64,000 bases of DNA from Galbibacter mesophilus (lineage in GTDB: Bacteria > Bacteroidota > Bacteroidia > Flavobacteriales > Flavobacteriaceae), in contig NZ_JAMQVC010000002.1 in assembly GCF_023721415.1 (NCBI RefSeq), positions 868,001 to 932,000 of the forward strand, read 5' to 3'. Of the stretch, positions 52,480 to 62,009 are shown piece by piece. How positions within the stretch are numbered: position 1 is the stretch's first letter; every line of letters begins with the position of its first letter. Under the pieces are notes generated by a model. The model saw nothing but the letters and a program-made list of their open reading frames with translations. It did not search any database and was not told the origin of the DNA. A program made the position numbers and the translations under genes.

Positions 52480-52654
52480 TTTACATCGTTATTTTTTGAT
52501 TAGGAAAGCGACTGCGACACACTGTAATGAGCATAACTTTCAACGCAGTATCAACTCTCCCACTGTAAAGGTATTTAATTATGGACTGATTAGTTCAAAT
52601 AAAATCATAAAGTTTTCTAACGGAAATATTAAAGCCTAAAAACCTAAATTTTAA

Positions 52655-53671
52655 TTAATAAAGAATATTATCTTTTGGAAGCACAGGATCGGGAAGGTCG
52701 CTCTCATCGAGCATATCCCGTAGATCAATCTCAATGGTTCGACAAAGCGCGGTCATCGGGACATCATTTATACGTCCTTCAAAAGGATCTTCGCTATTGT
52801 CGCCAATCATTTCCATGGTAAGAAAAATCCAAGCAATCAACACCGTAAACGGAATCATCAGAAAAATATACCAATCACTAATGGCTCCGGAAACGGTAGA
52901 AGCGTCATCTTCAAAAACATCTAAAAGACCAAATGGCAAAAGCAATACGAAAATCCAAGTAAAAACCTTAGAAAAATACCCATACTGCCTAGGGAAAGGC
53001 GTGTTCTTAATTCGTTCACACATCCCCTGAAGATTGTAGAATTCTTCTAAAACAGACTGCATTTGATCTTCCTGAAAACCATCCAAAACTCCTTTTTTTC
53101 TCAATGTAGAAACATCAATTGCTTGGTTTTTCACTAAATGTGTAGCTGGGTTTACTCGCTTTTTCAGGTCGCTAAATTCCCTCATACTAACATAGTTATA
53201 GGCTTCATTACAGGAAATATTACGCTCTTGATGTTTGTCAAAAACCTTTTCTACCATCGGGTTTTCTTTAATTGCCCAAGATTTTGGTTGCCTTAATTGA
53301 ACACGCAGGGCATTGAGCCAGCCTATATGTCTATGAATCATTTGTGTGTGCATTTTCTTGTCATATTCAGCATCATCAGTTTTTACAAAAGTCAGCACTT
53401 GAATGGCCCAAGTACGGCTATAATTTACAATACCGCCCCATATTTTCCTTCCTTCCCAAAAACGATCGTAACTCTGACTGTTTTTAAAGCCTATATAAAA
53501 GGCTACCGCAATCCCTATAACACTTAAAGGCTGAAATGGAATATCTATAAATTTAAACTGAAGAAAATAATAAACTGCAAAAATAGCGGTGGCATAAAGC
53601 GAAAAGAAAATTAAATTCTTCCAGCTGTACCGTAAAATCATACCCCAGCCAATGTTTCTTTTAATGTACAT
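52655..53671 (-). CDS. Bestrophin-family (UPF0187) membrane channel protein
   Basis: About 338 residues from the ATG at 53671 (MYIKRNIGWGM); an ATG 20 codons upstream adds a non-conserved stretch. Bestrophin features: the N-terminal FSLYATAIFAVYYFLQF span, FQPLSVIGIAVAFYIGFKNS, then YDRFWEGRKIWGGIVNYSRT, the most conserved block of the family, and two late spans (VFTWIFVLLLPFGLLDVF and IFLMIPFTVLIAWIFLTM), the former with the EDD-containing loop after it. Bacterial homologues form pentameric ion channels, mostly cation-permeable. It is a single gene, divergent from the UBP zinc-finger gene. Confidence 0.94.
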   Translation of the reverse strand: MYIKRNIGWGMILRYSWKNLIFFSLYATAIFAVYYFLQFKFIDIPFQPLSVIGIAVAFYIGFKNSQSYDRFWEGRKIWGGIVNYSRTWAIQVLTFVKTDDAEYDKKMHTQMIHRHIGWLNALRVQLRQPKSWAIKENPMVEKVFDKHQERNISCNEAYNYVSMREFSDLKKRVNPATHLVKNQAIDVSTLRKKGVLDGFQEDQMQSVLEEFYNLQGMCERIKNTPFPRQYGYFSKVFTWIFVLLLPFGLLDVFEDDASTVSGAISDWYIFLMIPFTVLIAWIFLTMEMIGDNSEDPFEGRINDVPMTALCRTIEIDLRDMLDESDLPDPVLPKDNILY

Positions 53672-53760
53672 AGCAAATCTTTTTTTGGTTGTTTTAAAAA
53701 TAATTAATTCTAAATAGATTTCGCCACACACAAAACGATAAACTTTAACTATCTTTAAAC

Positions 53761-54036
53761 ATGGCTTTTAAAGTAAAAAAATGTAATCACCTAAAAGTAA
53801 TTAACGAGGTAAAGAAATCTACCTCCTACCAATGCGAAGAATGTATTAAAACAGGTGACGATTGGGTTCATTTAAGAACCTGTCAAACCTGTGGTGTCAC
53901 CCTTTGCTGTGATAGTTCGCCCAATAAACATGCTAGACAACACGCTATTGCAGAAAATCATCCTGTAATTGGTTCTGCAGAACCAAATGAACGTTGGTTA
54001 TGGTGCTACATAGACGAACTGATTAGCAAATACTAA
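53761..54036 (+). CDS. UBP-type zinc-finger protein
   Basis: 91 residues, essentially one ZnF-UBP domain. Ligands: KKCNHLKV (CxH), YQCEECIKTG, LRTCQTCGVTLCCDSSPNKH, ARQHAIAENHPV. This is the domain that in eukaryotic deubiquitinases binds the ubiquitin C-terminus; in bacteria it occurs as a small free protein of unknown role. It ends 14 bp before the convergent stop of a cyclic-nucleotide-domain/thioredoxin-reductase-like gene, a neighbour it is recalled to share in other genomes. Confidence 0.92.
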   Translation: MAFKVKKCNHLKVINEVKKSTSYQCEECIKTGDDWVHLRTCQTCGVTLCCDSSPNKHARQHAIAENHPVIGSAEPNERWLWCYIDELISKY

Positions 54037-54050
54037 ATCTCGCTTTTTAG

Positions 54051-55700
54051 CTATTTTACAGCCGTTTTACTGAGGTATTTGTGAACTGAAGAAATCACTA
54101 CTGAGCCTTCCCCTACCGCTGAAGCTACGCGTTTTACAGAGCCACTTCTAATATCACCAACGGCATACACCCCGGGTAAGGAAGTTTCAAAAGCTAATGC
54201 CTCGTTATCAGCATCTTTATCAGTACAAACAAAACCTTTGTCATCCAAACAAATTTCACCGTTCAACCAATTGGTATTAGGTACAGCGCCTATCATGATA
54301 AACAAAGCTTTTGATTCAATTTCTATAGTTTCTCCGTTAGAATTGTTTTTTATTTTCACACGCTCAAGATTCTCACTCCCTTCAATCTCACAAATTTCGG
54401 CATGAGTAATTAAATCAATACGGTTATCTTGTTCAATTCTATTGGTGAGGTAAGAAGACATGGTAGCACTCAATCCTTCTCCCCTTACAACAACATACAC
54501 ATGTTTGGCAAAACCGCACAAATACATAGCTGCTTGTCCTGCAGAATTACCTCCACCCACAACTACCACATTGCTATCTGTGCAATATTTCGCCTCTAGA
54601 TCGGTGGCGGCGTAGTAAATGCCTCTATTTTCAAAATATTCCAATCTATCCAGAGGTAAGCGGCGATATTGCACCCCGTTAGCAAGTATAACGGACTTTC
54701 CACGAACGCAGCGCTCGTCATTTAATCCTAAATGAAATATTTCATCTTTCTTCTCTAAACTGGTTGCTCGTCTCGGTGTAGTAATCCTTGCTCCAAATTT
54801 TATTGCCTGAATTTCTCCTTTATATGCCAGGTCTCCTCCTGAAATACCCGTTGGAAACCCAAAATAATTTTCAATTTTTGAAGAAGTACCGGCTTGACCG
54901 CCAATAGCTGTGTCTTCTACAACCAATACTTTTAAACCTTCACTTGCTCCATAAATGGAAGCTGCAAGTCCGGCGGGACCTGCCCCTACAATTAAAACAT
55001 CAAAAAGAGTATCGGTATCTGAAACTAAATCCAAGCCTAGTGCATTGGCCAATTCAAGCGGACTTGGATCACATATTACCGTAGTATGCCCAATTACCAC
55101 GACCGTTTCTGCCCTTGGAACATGATGACATTTCTGTTTCAATTCATTTAAACGTTCAGAATCCTGCTCGTCTATAAAGCGAAAGGGAATTTTACCACGG
55201 CTAAGAAATTCAATAAGTTGAGATGTTTTTTTTCTTATCTCCTTTCCAATTACCACGACACCACCTTCACCCCATTTCATGAGCAGGCGTCTTCTAGCGG
55301 CAAAGGCATTAACAATTACGTCCCCAATTTCTGGATTAACTCTTACAAGGTTTATTATTTTTTCTTGAGGAATTTTTAAAAGCACCGAAGACTTATCTGC
55401 AATTGCGGCGAGAAAAGTTTTTTGTCCCATTAACATACCTATCTCACCAAGAAAATGTCCTTCTTTAATCTGAACTACGGTTTTATCGTTCGAGCGATCA
55501 ACGATATTGATTGCACCCTTCTTAACATAGGCGAAATCGTAGCAATCCTGTCCGACATCAAAAAAAATGCTTCCTTTATCAATTTGTACTTCTTCACCAT
55601 ATTTTTCAATTAGTTGAAGAAACGAATCAGACAATTTTGGATAGGCTTCCCTGCTAAGTTCATCTTGGTCTTGGGAGGTACGGGAATGAGAATTTTTCAC
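54051..55700 (-). CDS. Cyclic-nucleotide-binding domain fused to thioredoxin-reductase-like flavoprotein
   Basis: 549 residues. Residues 20-145 are a CNB domain (GHFLGEIGMLMGQKTFLAAI). Residues 155-225 form a small thioredoxin/glutaredoxin-like linker without a CxxC. Residues 228-545 are a thioredoxin-reductase-type flavoprotein: FAD site LIVGAGPAGLAASIYGASEG, GGQAGTSSKIENYFGFP, NADPH site VVVVGGGNSAGQAAMYLCG and the final YAVGDIRSGSVKRVASAVGE. The redox CxxC of true thioredoxin reductase (normally just before the NADPH site) is missing; the segment reads YAATDLEAKYC. It may be an NADPH-dependent reductase of another partner, gated by a nucleotide or lipid ligand. Confidence 0.92.
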   Translation of the reverse strand: MKNSHSRTSQDQDELSREAYPKLSDSFLQLIEKYGEEVQIDKGSIFFDVGQDCYDFAYVKKGAINIVDRSNDKTVVQIKEGHFLGEIGMLMGQKTFLAAIADKSSVLLKIPQEKIINLVRVNPEIGDVIVNAFAARRRLLMKWGEGGVVVIGKEIRKKTSQLIEFLSRGKIPFRFIDEQDSERLNELKQKCHHVPRAETVVVIGHTTVICDPSPLELANALGLDLVSDTDTLFDVLIVGAGPAGLAASIYGASEGLKVLVVEDTAIGGQAGTSSKIENYFGFPTGISGGDLAYKGEIQAIKFGARITTPRRATSLEKKDEIFHLGLNDERCVRGKSVILANGVQYRRLPLDRLEYFENRGIYYAATDLEAKYCTDSNVVVVGGGNSAGQAAMYLCGFAKHVYVVVRGEGLSATMSSYLTNRIEQDNRIDLITHAEICEIEGSENLERVKIKNNSNGETIEIESKALFIMIGAVPNTNWLNGEICLDDKGFVCTDKDADNEALAFETSLPGVYAVGDIRSGSVKRVASAVGEGSVVISSVHKYLSKTAVK

Positions 55701-55766
55701 TAGATCTTTAGTTTAAGGGCAAATTTTAGGGTTGCCTTGAATACTTACTAAAGATACTTAATTTTC

Positions 55767-57146
55767 TTATATGTATTTCGTGAGTTTCTCGGTCATTGCA
55801 TTAGCATCCACCTCTTCCTGATCACCGGTTTGCATATTTTTTAGGGTATAAATGCCTTCTTCCATTTCTTTGGTACCGGCCAGAACTACAAAGGGAATTT
55901 CGCGCTTGTTGGCGTAATTCATTTGCTTTTTCATTTTAGCGCTATCTGGATAAAGTTCGGCTTTTATTCCATTCTCACGAAGTTTCTTAACTGCTTGCAT
56001 GCAGTACATGGCTTCCTTATCGCCAAAGTTCAAAAATAGAATTTTGGTAGTTTCAGAAACCGTCTTTGGAAATAGATCCAAATCTTCCAGCACCAAATAG
56101 ATACGATCCAGACCGAAAGATATTCCAACACCACTCACGTTTTTTAGTCCGAATATGCCGGTGAGATCATCATAACGACCACCACCACCGATAGAACCCA
56201 TGGGCACTTCTGCAGGCGCCGCTACTTCAAAAATGGCTCCGGTGTAGTAATTTAGTCCGCGAGCTAAAGTAACATCTATTTCTAAAGCCGCTTGCTGTAA
56301 ACCAAGTGTATGGATTGCATCAATTATAAAACGAAGTTCCTCCACTCCTTTTTTTCCTTCTTCCGAAGTGCTTAAAAGTTCATCTAAGCTATTTAGTTTT
56401 TCAACATTTGTTCCTTCAAAAGAGAAAAGTGGTTGAACTTTTTCAATAGCCACTTCACTGATGCCTTTTTCAAGCATTTCTTTTTTCACACCATCTTCAC
56501 CGATTTTATCCAACTTATCCAAAGCTACGGTAAAATCTATGAGTTTATCTTTTGCTCCAATAACTTCCGCTATTCCAGAAAGGATTTTTCGGTTATTCAT
56601 TTTAATGGTTACGCCGTTTAGTCCTAAATCGTTGAAAACGGCATCGTACAATTGTACAAATTCCACCTCTTGCCACAGTGAATTGGAGCCAACCACATCG
56701 GCATCGCACTGAAAGAATTCACGAAACCTTCCTTTTTGAGGCCTATCGGCACGCCATACAGGCTGAATTTGATAGCGCTTAAATGGCAATTCAATTTCAT
56801 TTTGGTGCATCACCACATAACGTGCGAAAGGAACGGTAAGATCGTACCGCAATGCTTTTTCTGAAATTTTAGGTGTTAATGATGTTGCTTCCTTTTTAGC
56901 ATATAATTCATCGTTGACTTTAGACAGGAAATCTCCAGAATTCAAAATCTTAAAAATTAACCGATCCCCTTCTTCACCATATTTTCCCATCAAGGTGTCA
57001 TAATTCTCAAAACTAGGCGTTTCAATAGGCATAAAACCAAAAGAAGCAAAATGTTTCTTTACCGTTTCTATGATATAATTACGTTTTGCTACTTCCTGTG
57101 GGGTAAAATCTCTCGTTCCTTTTGGTATGCCTGGTTTTTGTGCCAT
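55767..57146 (-). CDS. hisS: Histidyl-tRNA synthetase
   Basis: 459 residues. Class II synthetase: [20 protein letters not shown] at the N-terminus, [15 protein letters not shown], motif 2 [20 protein letters not shown] with [10 protein letters not shown], the histidine-specific block [15 protein letters not shown], motif 3 [13 protein letters not shown], and an anticodon-binding domain at the C-terminus (from about residue 365). It charges tRNA-His. The gene is upstream of the CNB-flavoprotein gene on the same strand, about 66 bp apart. Confidence 0.98.
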   Translation of the reverse strand: MAQKPGIPKGTRDFTPQEVAKRNYIIETVKKHFASFGFMPIETPSFENYDTLMGKYGEEGDRLIFKILNSGDFLSKVNDELYAKKEATSLTPKISEKALRYDLTVPFARYVVMHQNEIELPFKRYQIQPVWRADRPQKGRFREFFQCDADVVGSNSLWQEVEFVQLYDAVFNDLGLNGVTIKMNNRKILSGIAEVIGAKDKLIDFTVALDKLDKIGEDGVKKEMLEKGISEVAIEKVQPLFSFEGTNVEKLNSLDELLSTSEEGKKGVEELRFIIDAIHTLGLQQAALEIDVTLARGLNYYTGAIFEVAAPAEVPMGSIGGGGRYDDLTGIFGLKNVSGVGISFGLDRIYLVLEDLDLFPKTVSETTKILFLNFGDKEAMYCMQAVKKLRENGIKAELYPDSAKMKKQMNYANKREIPFVVLAGTKEMEEGIYTLKNMQTGDQEEVDANAMTEKLTKYI

Positions 57147-57216
57147 TTTTATTTTTTGGGTTTTGGGTTTTGGTTTATTATTTAGAACAAAATAAGGTTC
57201 CGTTACGGACTTCGAC

Positions 57217-57232
57217 TCCCGAAGCTTCGGGA
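57217..57232. repeat. 16-bp perfect palindrome in an intergenic repeat element
   Basis: TCCCGAAGCTTCGGGA is fully self-complementary and is flanked by TCCGTTACGGA and AGCCTGACAGCAAGG. It lies between hisS and the upstream small gene. Similar CCCGAAGCTTCGGG elements are recalled as dispersed repeats in flavobacteria. Confidence 0.85.
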
Positions 57233-57329
57233 CAGCCTGACAGCAAGGTTAAAAACAATAAGAGCTAATTAAATGAATTTTTAATAACACCTAACTCTTA
57301 ACTTTGCACTTTTAACTTTAGACTTAATA

Positions 57330-57806
57330 CTATTCTATCTCAATAATATCATCAAAGTAGCGGAATAATTCACCTTTGGTAATAACTGCTCCTTTTTCAA
57401 TCAACTCAAATTTATCTTTATTAGGGTCTTCGGAATAGGCCTTCTTGGCGGTCATCATTTCCACTGCATCGGTTAGGAAATTCTTTTTAAACCAATCGAA
57501 TCCAGCTTCCGTAGTTAAATTAACACCTGGCTGATGTACTCTAACAGCAATAAGTCCCATTTCTTTATTTCCAAGATGAAACAAATGCATTTCTGCATCA
57601 GAGATATTTTCCAAATACTCCACCTTGCCTAAAACTCCTTCCCAAACCAAATCGCTAAAAACATCAATTTCTTCTTCGGCGACTTCGGGTTTGTTGGTTT
57701 TTATATCCTTCCATTCATCTGCAGTTATAGATTGTGTTGCCAAGAAATTAATAAATTCCGGGTGCATTTCTTCTAACTGCTCTTTTGTAAGTCTTCTATA
57801 TTTCAC
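57330..57806 (-). CDS. DUF6495-like protein, function unknown
   Basis: 158 residues, acidic, no signal peptide, so cytoplasmic. The N-terminus KYRRLTKEQLEEMHPEFINF and the AEMHLFHLGNKEMGLIAVR segment are recalled from a small family found in most Flavobacteriaceae (called DUF6495). The C-terminus is an acidic GELFRYFDDIIEIE. No catalytic motif is apparent. A -7 box overlapping the terminator of the receptor gene upstream may serve it. Confidence 0.75.
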   Translation of the reverse strand: MKYRRLTKEQLEEMHPEFINFLATQSITADEWKDIKTNKPEVAEEEIDVFSDLVWEGVLGKVEYLENISDAEMHLFHLGNKEMGLIAVRVHQPGVNLTTEAGFDWFKKNFLTDAVEMMTAKKAYSEDPNKDKFELIEKGAVITKGELFRYFDDIIEIE

Positions 57807-57840
57807 CTAACTAATTTTTCCTATTGAAATAATAATTTTG

Positions 57841-57877
57841 CAAAAATAACAAAGGCTATGCGGAGTGCATAGCCTTT
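57841..57877 (-). terminator. Terminator of the Oar-like receptor gene, overlapping a -7 box
   Basis: An 11-bp stem AAAGGCTATGC / GCATAGCCTTT with a five-base loop (57851-57877). On the minus strand it is followed by GTTATTTTTG, whose TATTTTTG (57848-57841) is also a perfect -7 box for the next gene (start 57806). Confidence 0.85.
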
Positions 57878-57924
57878 TTATAATAAAATTTATGAATTCT
57901 CCTTTTTAAAGAGAAACCTTCTAA

Positions 57925-60900
57925 TTAGTTAAAGATATAACGCAAACCAACTTGTGCTTGCCATCTTGAAGTAATATTGGAAGAAGGAATGAATGTTTCT
58001 GTTAAACTCGGGTCGAAACTATATGTAGGCACATTGTTTGCATCTACAGAAGCTACAGAAATAGGGAACTGATTTCTAGGCACTTCTATAACTCCCCAGT
58101 TGGAATTCAACAGGTTTCCAAAGTTTAAAATATCGATGCTAAACTGAATAGTATTAGTTTTATCTCCAGCCACTTTGAAGTTAAAATCTTGAAGCAACTT
58201 CAAATCTATACGGCTTCTCCAAGGAGATAAAGCTCCATAACGCTCCATATAATCCCCTCTGTTGTCATTTAGGTAATCATCCTGCTGAATAAATGCTTCC
58301 AAAGCTGCCGCTTGCGTTGTTTGCTCCGTAGCACTTCCCGTAAATTGCATTTGTTGAACTTCTTCAGAAGTAGGGATGTAGATAAGATCATTGTTTTGTC
58401 CTACACCATCGTTGTTAACATTCCCGTTAGGAAAACCGTTTGCGTAGGTGTAACTAAATCTTCCTCCTTGAGCAAATTCACCAAAGGCCGAAATGGTTGT
58501 TGCCCACTTATCTTTTCCATATTTAAACTGTTTTGAAAGAATCCCAACAAAACGGTGAGTGTCTCCGTATTTAGACGGGGAAAGCACCGCACGGTTCGCA
58601 TTTCCTACTACCGGATTAAAATCAAAAGCGTCTCCGGTAATTTCTGCCTCAATTGAGTTCACATCTTTTGCATCTAGGTAGTTATATGCCAAACTCGCAT
58701 ACAAACCATTTTCAAACATTTTTTGCGCTTTAAACGTAGCATTAATAACCCTGCCTTGATCATCATTTGTAAATACATATGCATTATTACCTCTATCGCT
58801 GTCGGCATAACGCTCACGGTTGTCGCCTGGTGCATTTAAATTTTGGCTAGGATCTCTAAGTCCCCAATTTTGTACATGCATACCATTTACATCTTTGGTA
58901 TAGGACAAATCGGTTGTCAATACCAAACCATTTTCAAACCTATAATCCGCTCCTAAGCTGGATCTCCATACTTGTGGCCATTTAAAATCTGGATCTACAA
59001 TCTGGAAATAGCCATCATCAGCACCACTTACTTGGTTTCCTAACCATACAAAAGGGAATCTTCCTGTGAAAATTCCAGTTCCTCCTCTAAGCTTGAAGGT
59101 GTTGTCTCCTTTAACATCCCAATTAAACCCTAAACGTGGAGAAATTAAGAAATCGTTATTAGGCAAAGTAGTAGACTCCAAAAATACTTCTTCTCCTGTT
59201 TCAGGGTCATAATATGGAATAGATGTATCCCTGTTTGCTCCATTATCAGTATCAATATATTTCTGAATTAAATCGCTTGTATTGTAATATAGAGGCTTGT
59301 CAAAACGAACACCATAAGTAACCTTAAAATCGTCTACAATATTCCATTCATCTTGAGCATAAAAAGATAACTGACCTACATTTAACTCTGCCAACTTCCA
59401 ACCACCATCGTTACCATCTCCTGCAGCATTACTTTGTTCAAAAACGCTTTGGGCGTATGCTAAGTTTTGAGCTAAACCTCCATTTGGGTCACCTGCATCA
59501 GCCAAGAATGCTCCAACACTAGGATAAGGCCTAAAATTACCATAATAGTTTCCCCCAGCTCCAAAATTATCGTAAGCTGTTAAGTTAAAGGAATTTTTAA
59601 ATTCAAATTTCTCTAAAGCAAAACCAATGGTTAAGTTATGATCACCTAGAAAAATATTGGTATTGTTGGTAATTTGATATACTTTCTGGTCTAATTTGTT
59701 ATTTACTGAAAAAGGTTCGTGACCTGCAATAATATAATTAGAACCACTTCCGTCTTGAATAGTAATAACAGGTGCAGGTGTAGATAATGGATTTCTGAAA
59801 TCATCAAAATGTGTATAACCCGACTGTAATTTATTCACAATCTTATCGGAGATTGTAGAGTTTAATTCTATTTGAAAAGAATTGATTTTATTGTTAATTC
59901 TATATCCAGAATTTTCAAATTGAAGGGTAGTAAAATTAGGGCCCCTTGAAGTAATTGCTGTTGGGTGTGCTGGTTTTTCCTTGTAAGCGTCTAGAAAGTT
60001 GTAGATAAACGCTAAACGGTGGTCATCAGTAATATTCCAGTCAAGCTTAAAAATCCCCTTTGTAGATTCTGCTCCATAAGTAAATCCTTCATACCTTCCC
60101 GTGTCATAGCCATAAAGGGCTAAAGCATCTCGAACATCCATTAAATCATCTTCAAGAACTCTTGACTCATTTACAGCGCCCGATCCGGTATTTGGAATCC
60201 AACCTTGTGAACCTAAATCCGTTCTTTCATCCTTTTCAAAATTAGTAAAGAAGAAAAGTTTGTTTTTAACAATTGGACCACCGATACTAATACCGTACTG
60301 ATTCTGCTCTAATTTAGGCTTAATTACATCTTCGCCATTAATTTTACCGCCGGTCATGTCTTCATTTCTGAAGAAACCATACACTGTACCGTAAAATTCG
60401 TTAGTTCCACTTTTAGTTACCGCATTTACAGAAGCACCTGTAAATCCAGATTGTGTAACATCGTAAGGCGCTACGGATACTTGAATTTGCTCAATAGCGT
60501 CTAAGGAAATAGGTTGGGAATCTGTTTGTCCACCAGGAGTAGCTGCATCCAGACCAAATGGATTGTTGAAGATAGCCCCATCCAAAGAGAAATTGTTAAA
60601 CTGATCGTTTCTACCTCCAAAAGAACCATCGCTTGCAGCAGAAGGCTCTAATCTAGTAAAATCCTGCGCAGACCTAGAAATGGTTGGTAAGCGGGTAAGC
60701 TCTCTTCTTCCCACGTTCGTTTCAGCTCCAGTGCGATCACCATCAAAAGTACCGCTGCTGTCGCCAGTAACAATTACTTCATCCAGTTGTTGGCTATCAT
60801 CGGCCATTACAACGTCTAGTTCTGTAGTTTCACCAAGATCTAAATAAACATCAGATATTTCTTGAGATTGAAAACCAATGTAAGAAACGGTGATGGTGTA

Positions 60901-61125
60901 AGGGCCTCCAATTCTAAGGTTTAAAAGATTAAACCTTCCATCGAAATTTGTAGCACCACCATACTTGGTCCCAGTCGGGGTATGAATGGCCACTACGCTG
61001 GCTCCAGGAAGTGGTTCGTTTTGGGTATCGGTAACCATACCCTTCATGTTTGCCGTTGTTACTTGCGCAAAGCCAGTGCTTGCAGCAAATAAAACCAACA
61101 ATGCTAGTAGAAGTAATTTCTTCAT
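57925..61125 (-). CDS. Oar-like TonB-dependent outer-membrane protein
   Basis: About 1066 residues from the ATG at 61125, placed directly before a good signal peptide (LLLALLVLFAASTGFAQ); the reading frame extends 30 codons further but through promoter and terminator sequence. A carboxypeptidase-regulatory domain (NMKGMVTDTQNEPLPGASVV) is followed by a plug with TRLPTISRSAQDFTRLEPSA and SVAPYDVTQSGFTGASVNAV, then GTNEFYGTVYGFFRNE, hallmarks of Oar-type receptors, and a large barrel ending WQAQVGLRYIFN. Oar proteins export or process surface proteins rather than import siderophores in some species; here the cargo is unknown. Confidence 0.93.
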   Translation of the reverse strand: MKKLLLLALLVLFAASTGFAQVTTANMKGMVTDTQNEPLPGASVVAIHTPTGTKYGGATNFDGRFNLLNLRIGGPYTITVSYIGFQSQEISDVYLDLGETTELDVVMADDSQQLDEVIVTGDSSGTFDGDRTGAETNVGRRELTRLPTISRSAQDFTRLEPSAASDGSFGGRNDQFNNFSLDGAIFNNPFGLDAATPGGQTDSQPISLDAIEQIQVSVAPYDVTQSGFTGASVNAVTKSGTNEFYGTVYGFFRNEDMTGGKINGEDVIKPKLEQNQYGISIGGPIVKNKLFFFTNFEKDERTDLGSQGWIPNTGSGAVNESRVLEDDLMDVRDALALYGYDTGRYEGFTYGAESTKGIFKLDWNITDDHRLAFIYNFLDAYKEKPAHPTAITSRGPNFTTLQFENSGYRINNKINSFQIELNSTISDKIVNKLQSGYTHFDDFRNPLSTPAPVITIQDGSGSNYIIAGHEPFSVNNKLDQKVYQITNNTNIFLGDHNLTIGFALEKFEFKNSFNLTAYDNFGAGGNYYGNFRPYPSVGAFLADAGDPNGGLAQNLAYAQSVFEQSNAAGDGNDGGWKLAELNVGQLSFYAQDEWNIVDDFKVTYGVRFDKPLYYNTSDLIQKYIDTDNGANRDTSIPYYDPETGEEVFLESTTLPNNDFLISPRLGFNWDVKGDNTFKLRGGTGIFTGRFPFVWLGNQVSGADDGYFQIVDPDFKWPQVWRSSLGADYRFENGLVLTTDLSYTKDVNGMHVQNWGLRDPSQNLNAPGDNRERYADSDRGNNAYVFTNDDQGRVINATFKAQKMFENGLYASLAYNYLDAKDVNSIEAEITGDAFDFNPVVGNANRAVLSPSKYGDTHRFVGILSKQFKYGKDKWATTISAFGEFAQGGRFSYTYANGFPNGNVNNDGVGQNNDLIYIPTSEEVQQMQFTGSATEQTTQAAALEAFIQQDDYLNDNRGDYMERYGALSPWRSRIDLKLLQDFNFKVAGDKTNTIQFSIDILNFGNLLNSNWGVIEVPRNQFPISVASVDANNVPTYSFDPSLTETFIPSSNITSRWQAQVGLRYIFN

Positions 61126-61169
61126 TGTTAATAAGTTGAAAAATTGTAAGATTAATTTTGCGTTCGCGC

Positions 61170-61201
61170 CAAAAATACAAACAAAAAGGTCGCTTTTGCA
61201 A
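61170..61201 (-). promoter_or_regulatory. Promoter of the Oar-like gene, inside the upstream terminator
   Basis: Minus strand: TTG (61201-61199), 21-base spacer, TATTTTTG (61177-61170, perfect TANNTTTG). The -33 element lies in the loop side of the rplI terminator hairpin and the -7 box follows its T-run. The predicted leader is about 38 nt to the ATG at 61125. Confidence 0.6.
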
Positions 61202-61210
61202 GCGACCCTT
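61181..61210 (-). terminator. Intrinsic terminator of rpsF-rpsR-rplI
   Basis: A perfect eight-bp stem GGTCGCTT / AAGCGACC with a four-base loop (61188-61207), followed on the minus strand by TTTTTGT. It begins about 30 bp after the rplI stop. Confidence 0.93.
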
Positions 61211-61237
61211 AACATTTTATTAACGAAGAATTGTTAA

Positions 61238-61693
61238 TTACTTAGCTTCCGCTACAACCTCAAAAGGAAAATCAACAATAACTTCTCTGTGCAATCTTAT
61301 TGTAGCCTCGTAAGGACCTGCAACTTTTACATTTCCTCCAAGGATACTAATGAATTTCTTCTCGATTGAAATATTTGCTTCTTTCTGGATAGCTTCAGAA
61401 AGATCTGCGTTACTTACAGAACCAAACAATTTGTTACCTGCTCCTGCTTTAGCGCTTATCTTAACTTCTACATCCTTCAACTGATCTGCAATTTTTTGTG
61501 CATCCTCGATAATTTTCTTCTCTTTGAATGCTCTTTGCTTTAAGTTTTCTGCCAATACTTTTTTAGCAGAAGCAGTAGCCATAATTGCAAAACCTTGTGG
61601 TATAAGATAGTTACGTCCGTAACCATTCTTTACAGTTACCACATCATCTTTAAAACCTAAGTTTTCTACGTCGTTCTTTAATATTACTTCCAT
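61238..61693 (-). CDS. rplI: 50S ribosomal protein L9
   Basis: 151 residues, the family's normal size. The N-terminal domain MEVILKNDVENLGFKDDVVT and VKNGYGRNYLIPQGFAIMAT is the L9 signature, followed by the long central helix (about 40-75) and the C-terminal rRNA-binding domain (GNKLFGSVSNADLSEAIQKE). It is last in rpsF-rpsR-rplI, 13 bp after rpsR, and ends at a terminator. Confidence 0.98.
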   Translation of the reverse strand: MEVILKNDVENLGFKDDVVTVKNGYGRNYLIPQGFAIMATASAKKVLAENLKQRAFKEKKIIEDAQKIADQLKDVEVKISAKAGAGNKLFGSVSNADLSEAIQKEANISIEKKFISILGGNVKVAGPYEATIRLHREVIVDFPFEVVAEAK

Positions 61694-61706
61694 GGTTACC
61701 TGCTTT

Positions 61707-62003
61707 TTATTTTAATAAATCTGCTACGTACGGCATTAAAGCTAAGTGACGTGCTCTTTTAATAGCTACAGACACTTTTCTTTGGTACTTTAATGAAGTT
61801 CCAGTTAACCTTCTAGGTAAAATCTTTCCTTGTTCGTTTACCAATTTCAATAAGAAGTCTGGATCTTTATAATCGATATACTTGATACCAGATTTCTTGA
61901 AACGACAATATTTCTTTGTCTTGTTGGTCTCTATGTTAAGTGGTGTAAGATATCTAATCTCACCATCCTTTTTTCCTTTTGCTTGTTGCTCTATAGATGA
62001 CAT
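61707..62003 (-). CDS. rpsR: 30S ribosomal protein S18
   Basis: 98 residues, slightly long because of an N-terminal extension ([20 protein letters not shown]), usual for Bacteroidetes S18. The core is [20 protein letters not shown] and [20 protein letters not shown], with the terminal [11 protein letters not shown]. It binds the 30S platform together with S6. It starts six bases after rpsF. Confidence 0.98.
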   Translation of the reverse strand: MSSIEQQAKGKKDGEIRYLTPLNIETNKTKKYCRFKKSGIKYIDYKDPDFLLKLVNEQGKILPRRLTGTSLKYQRKVSVAIKRARHLALMPYVADLLK

Positions 62004-62009
62004 AATAAA

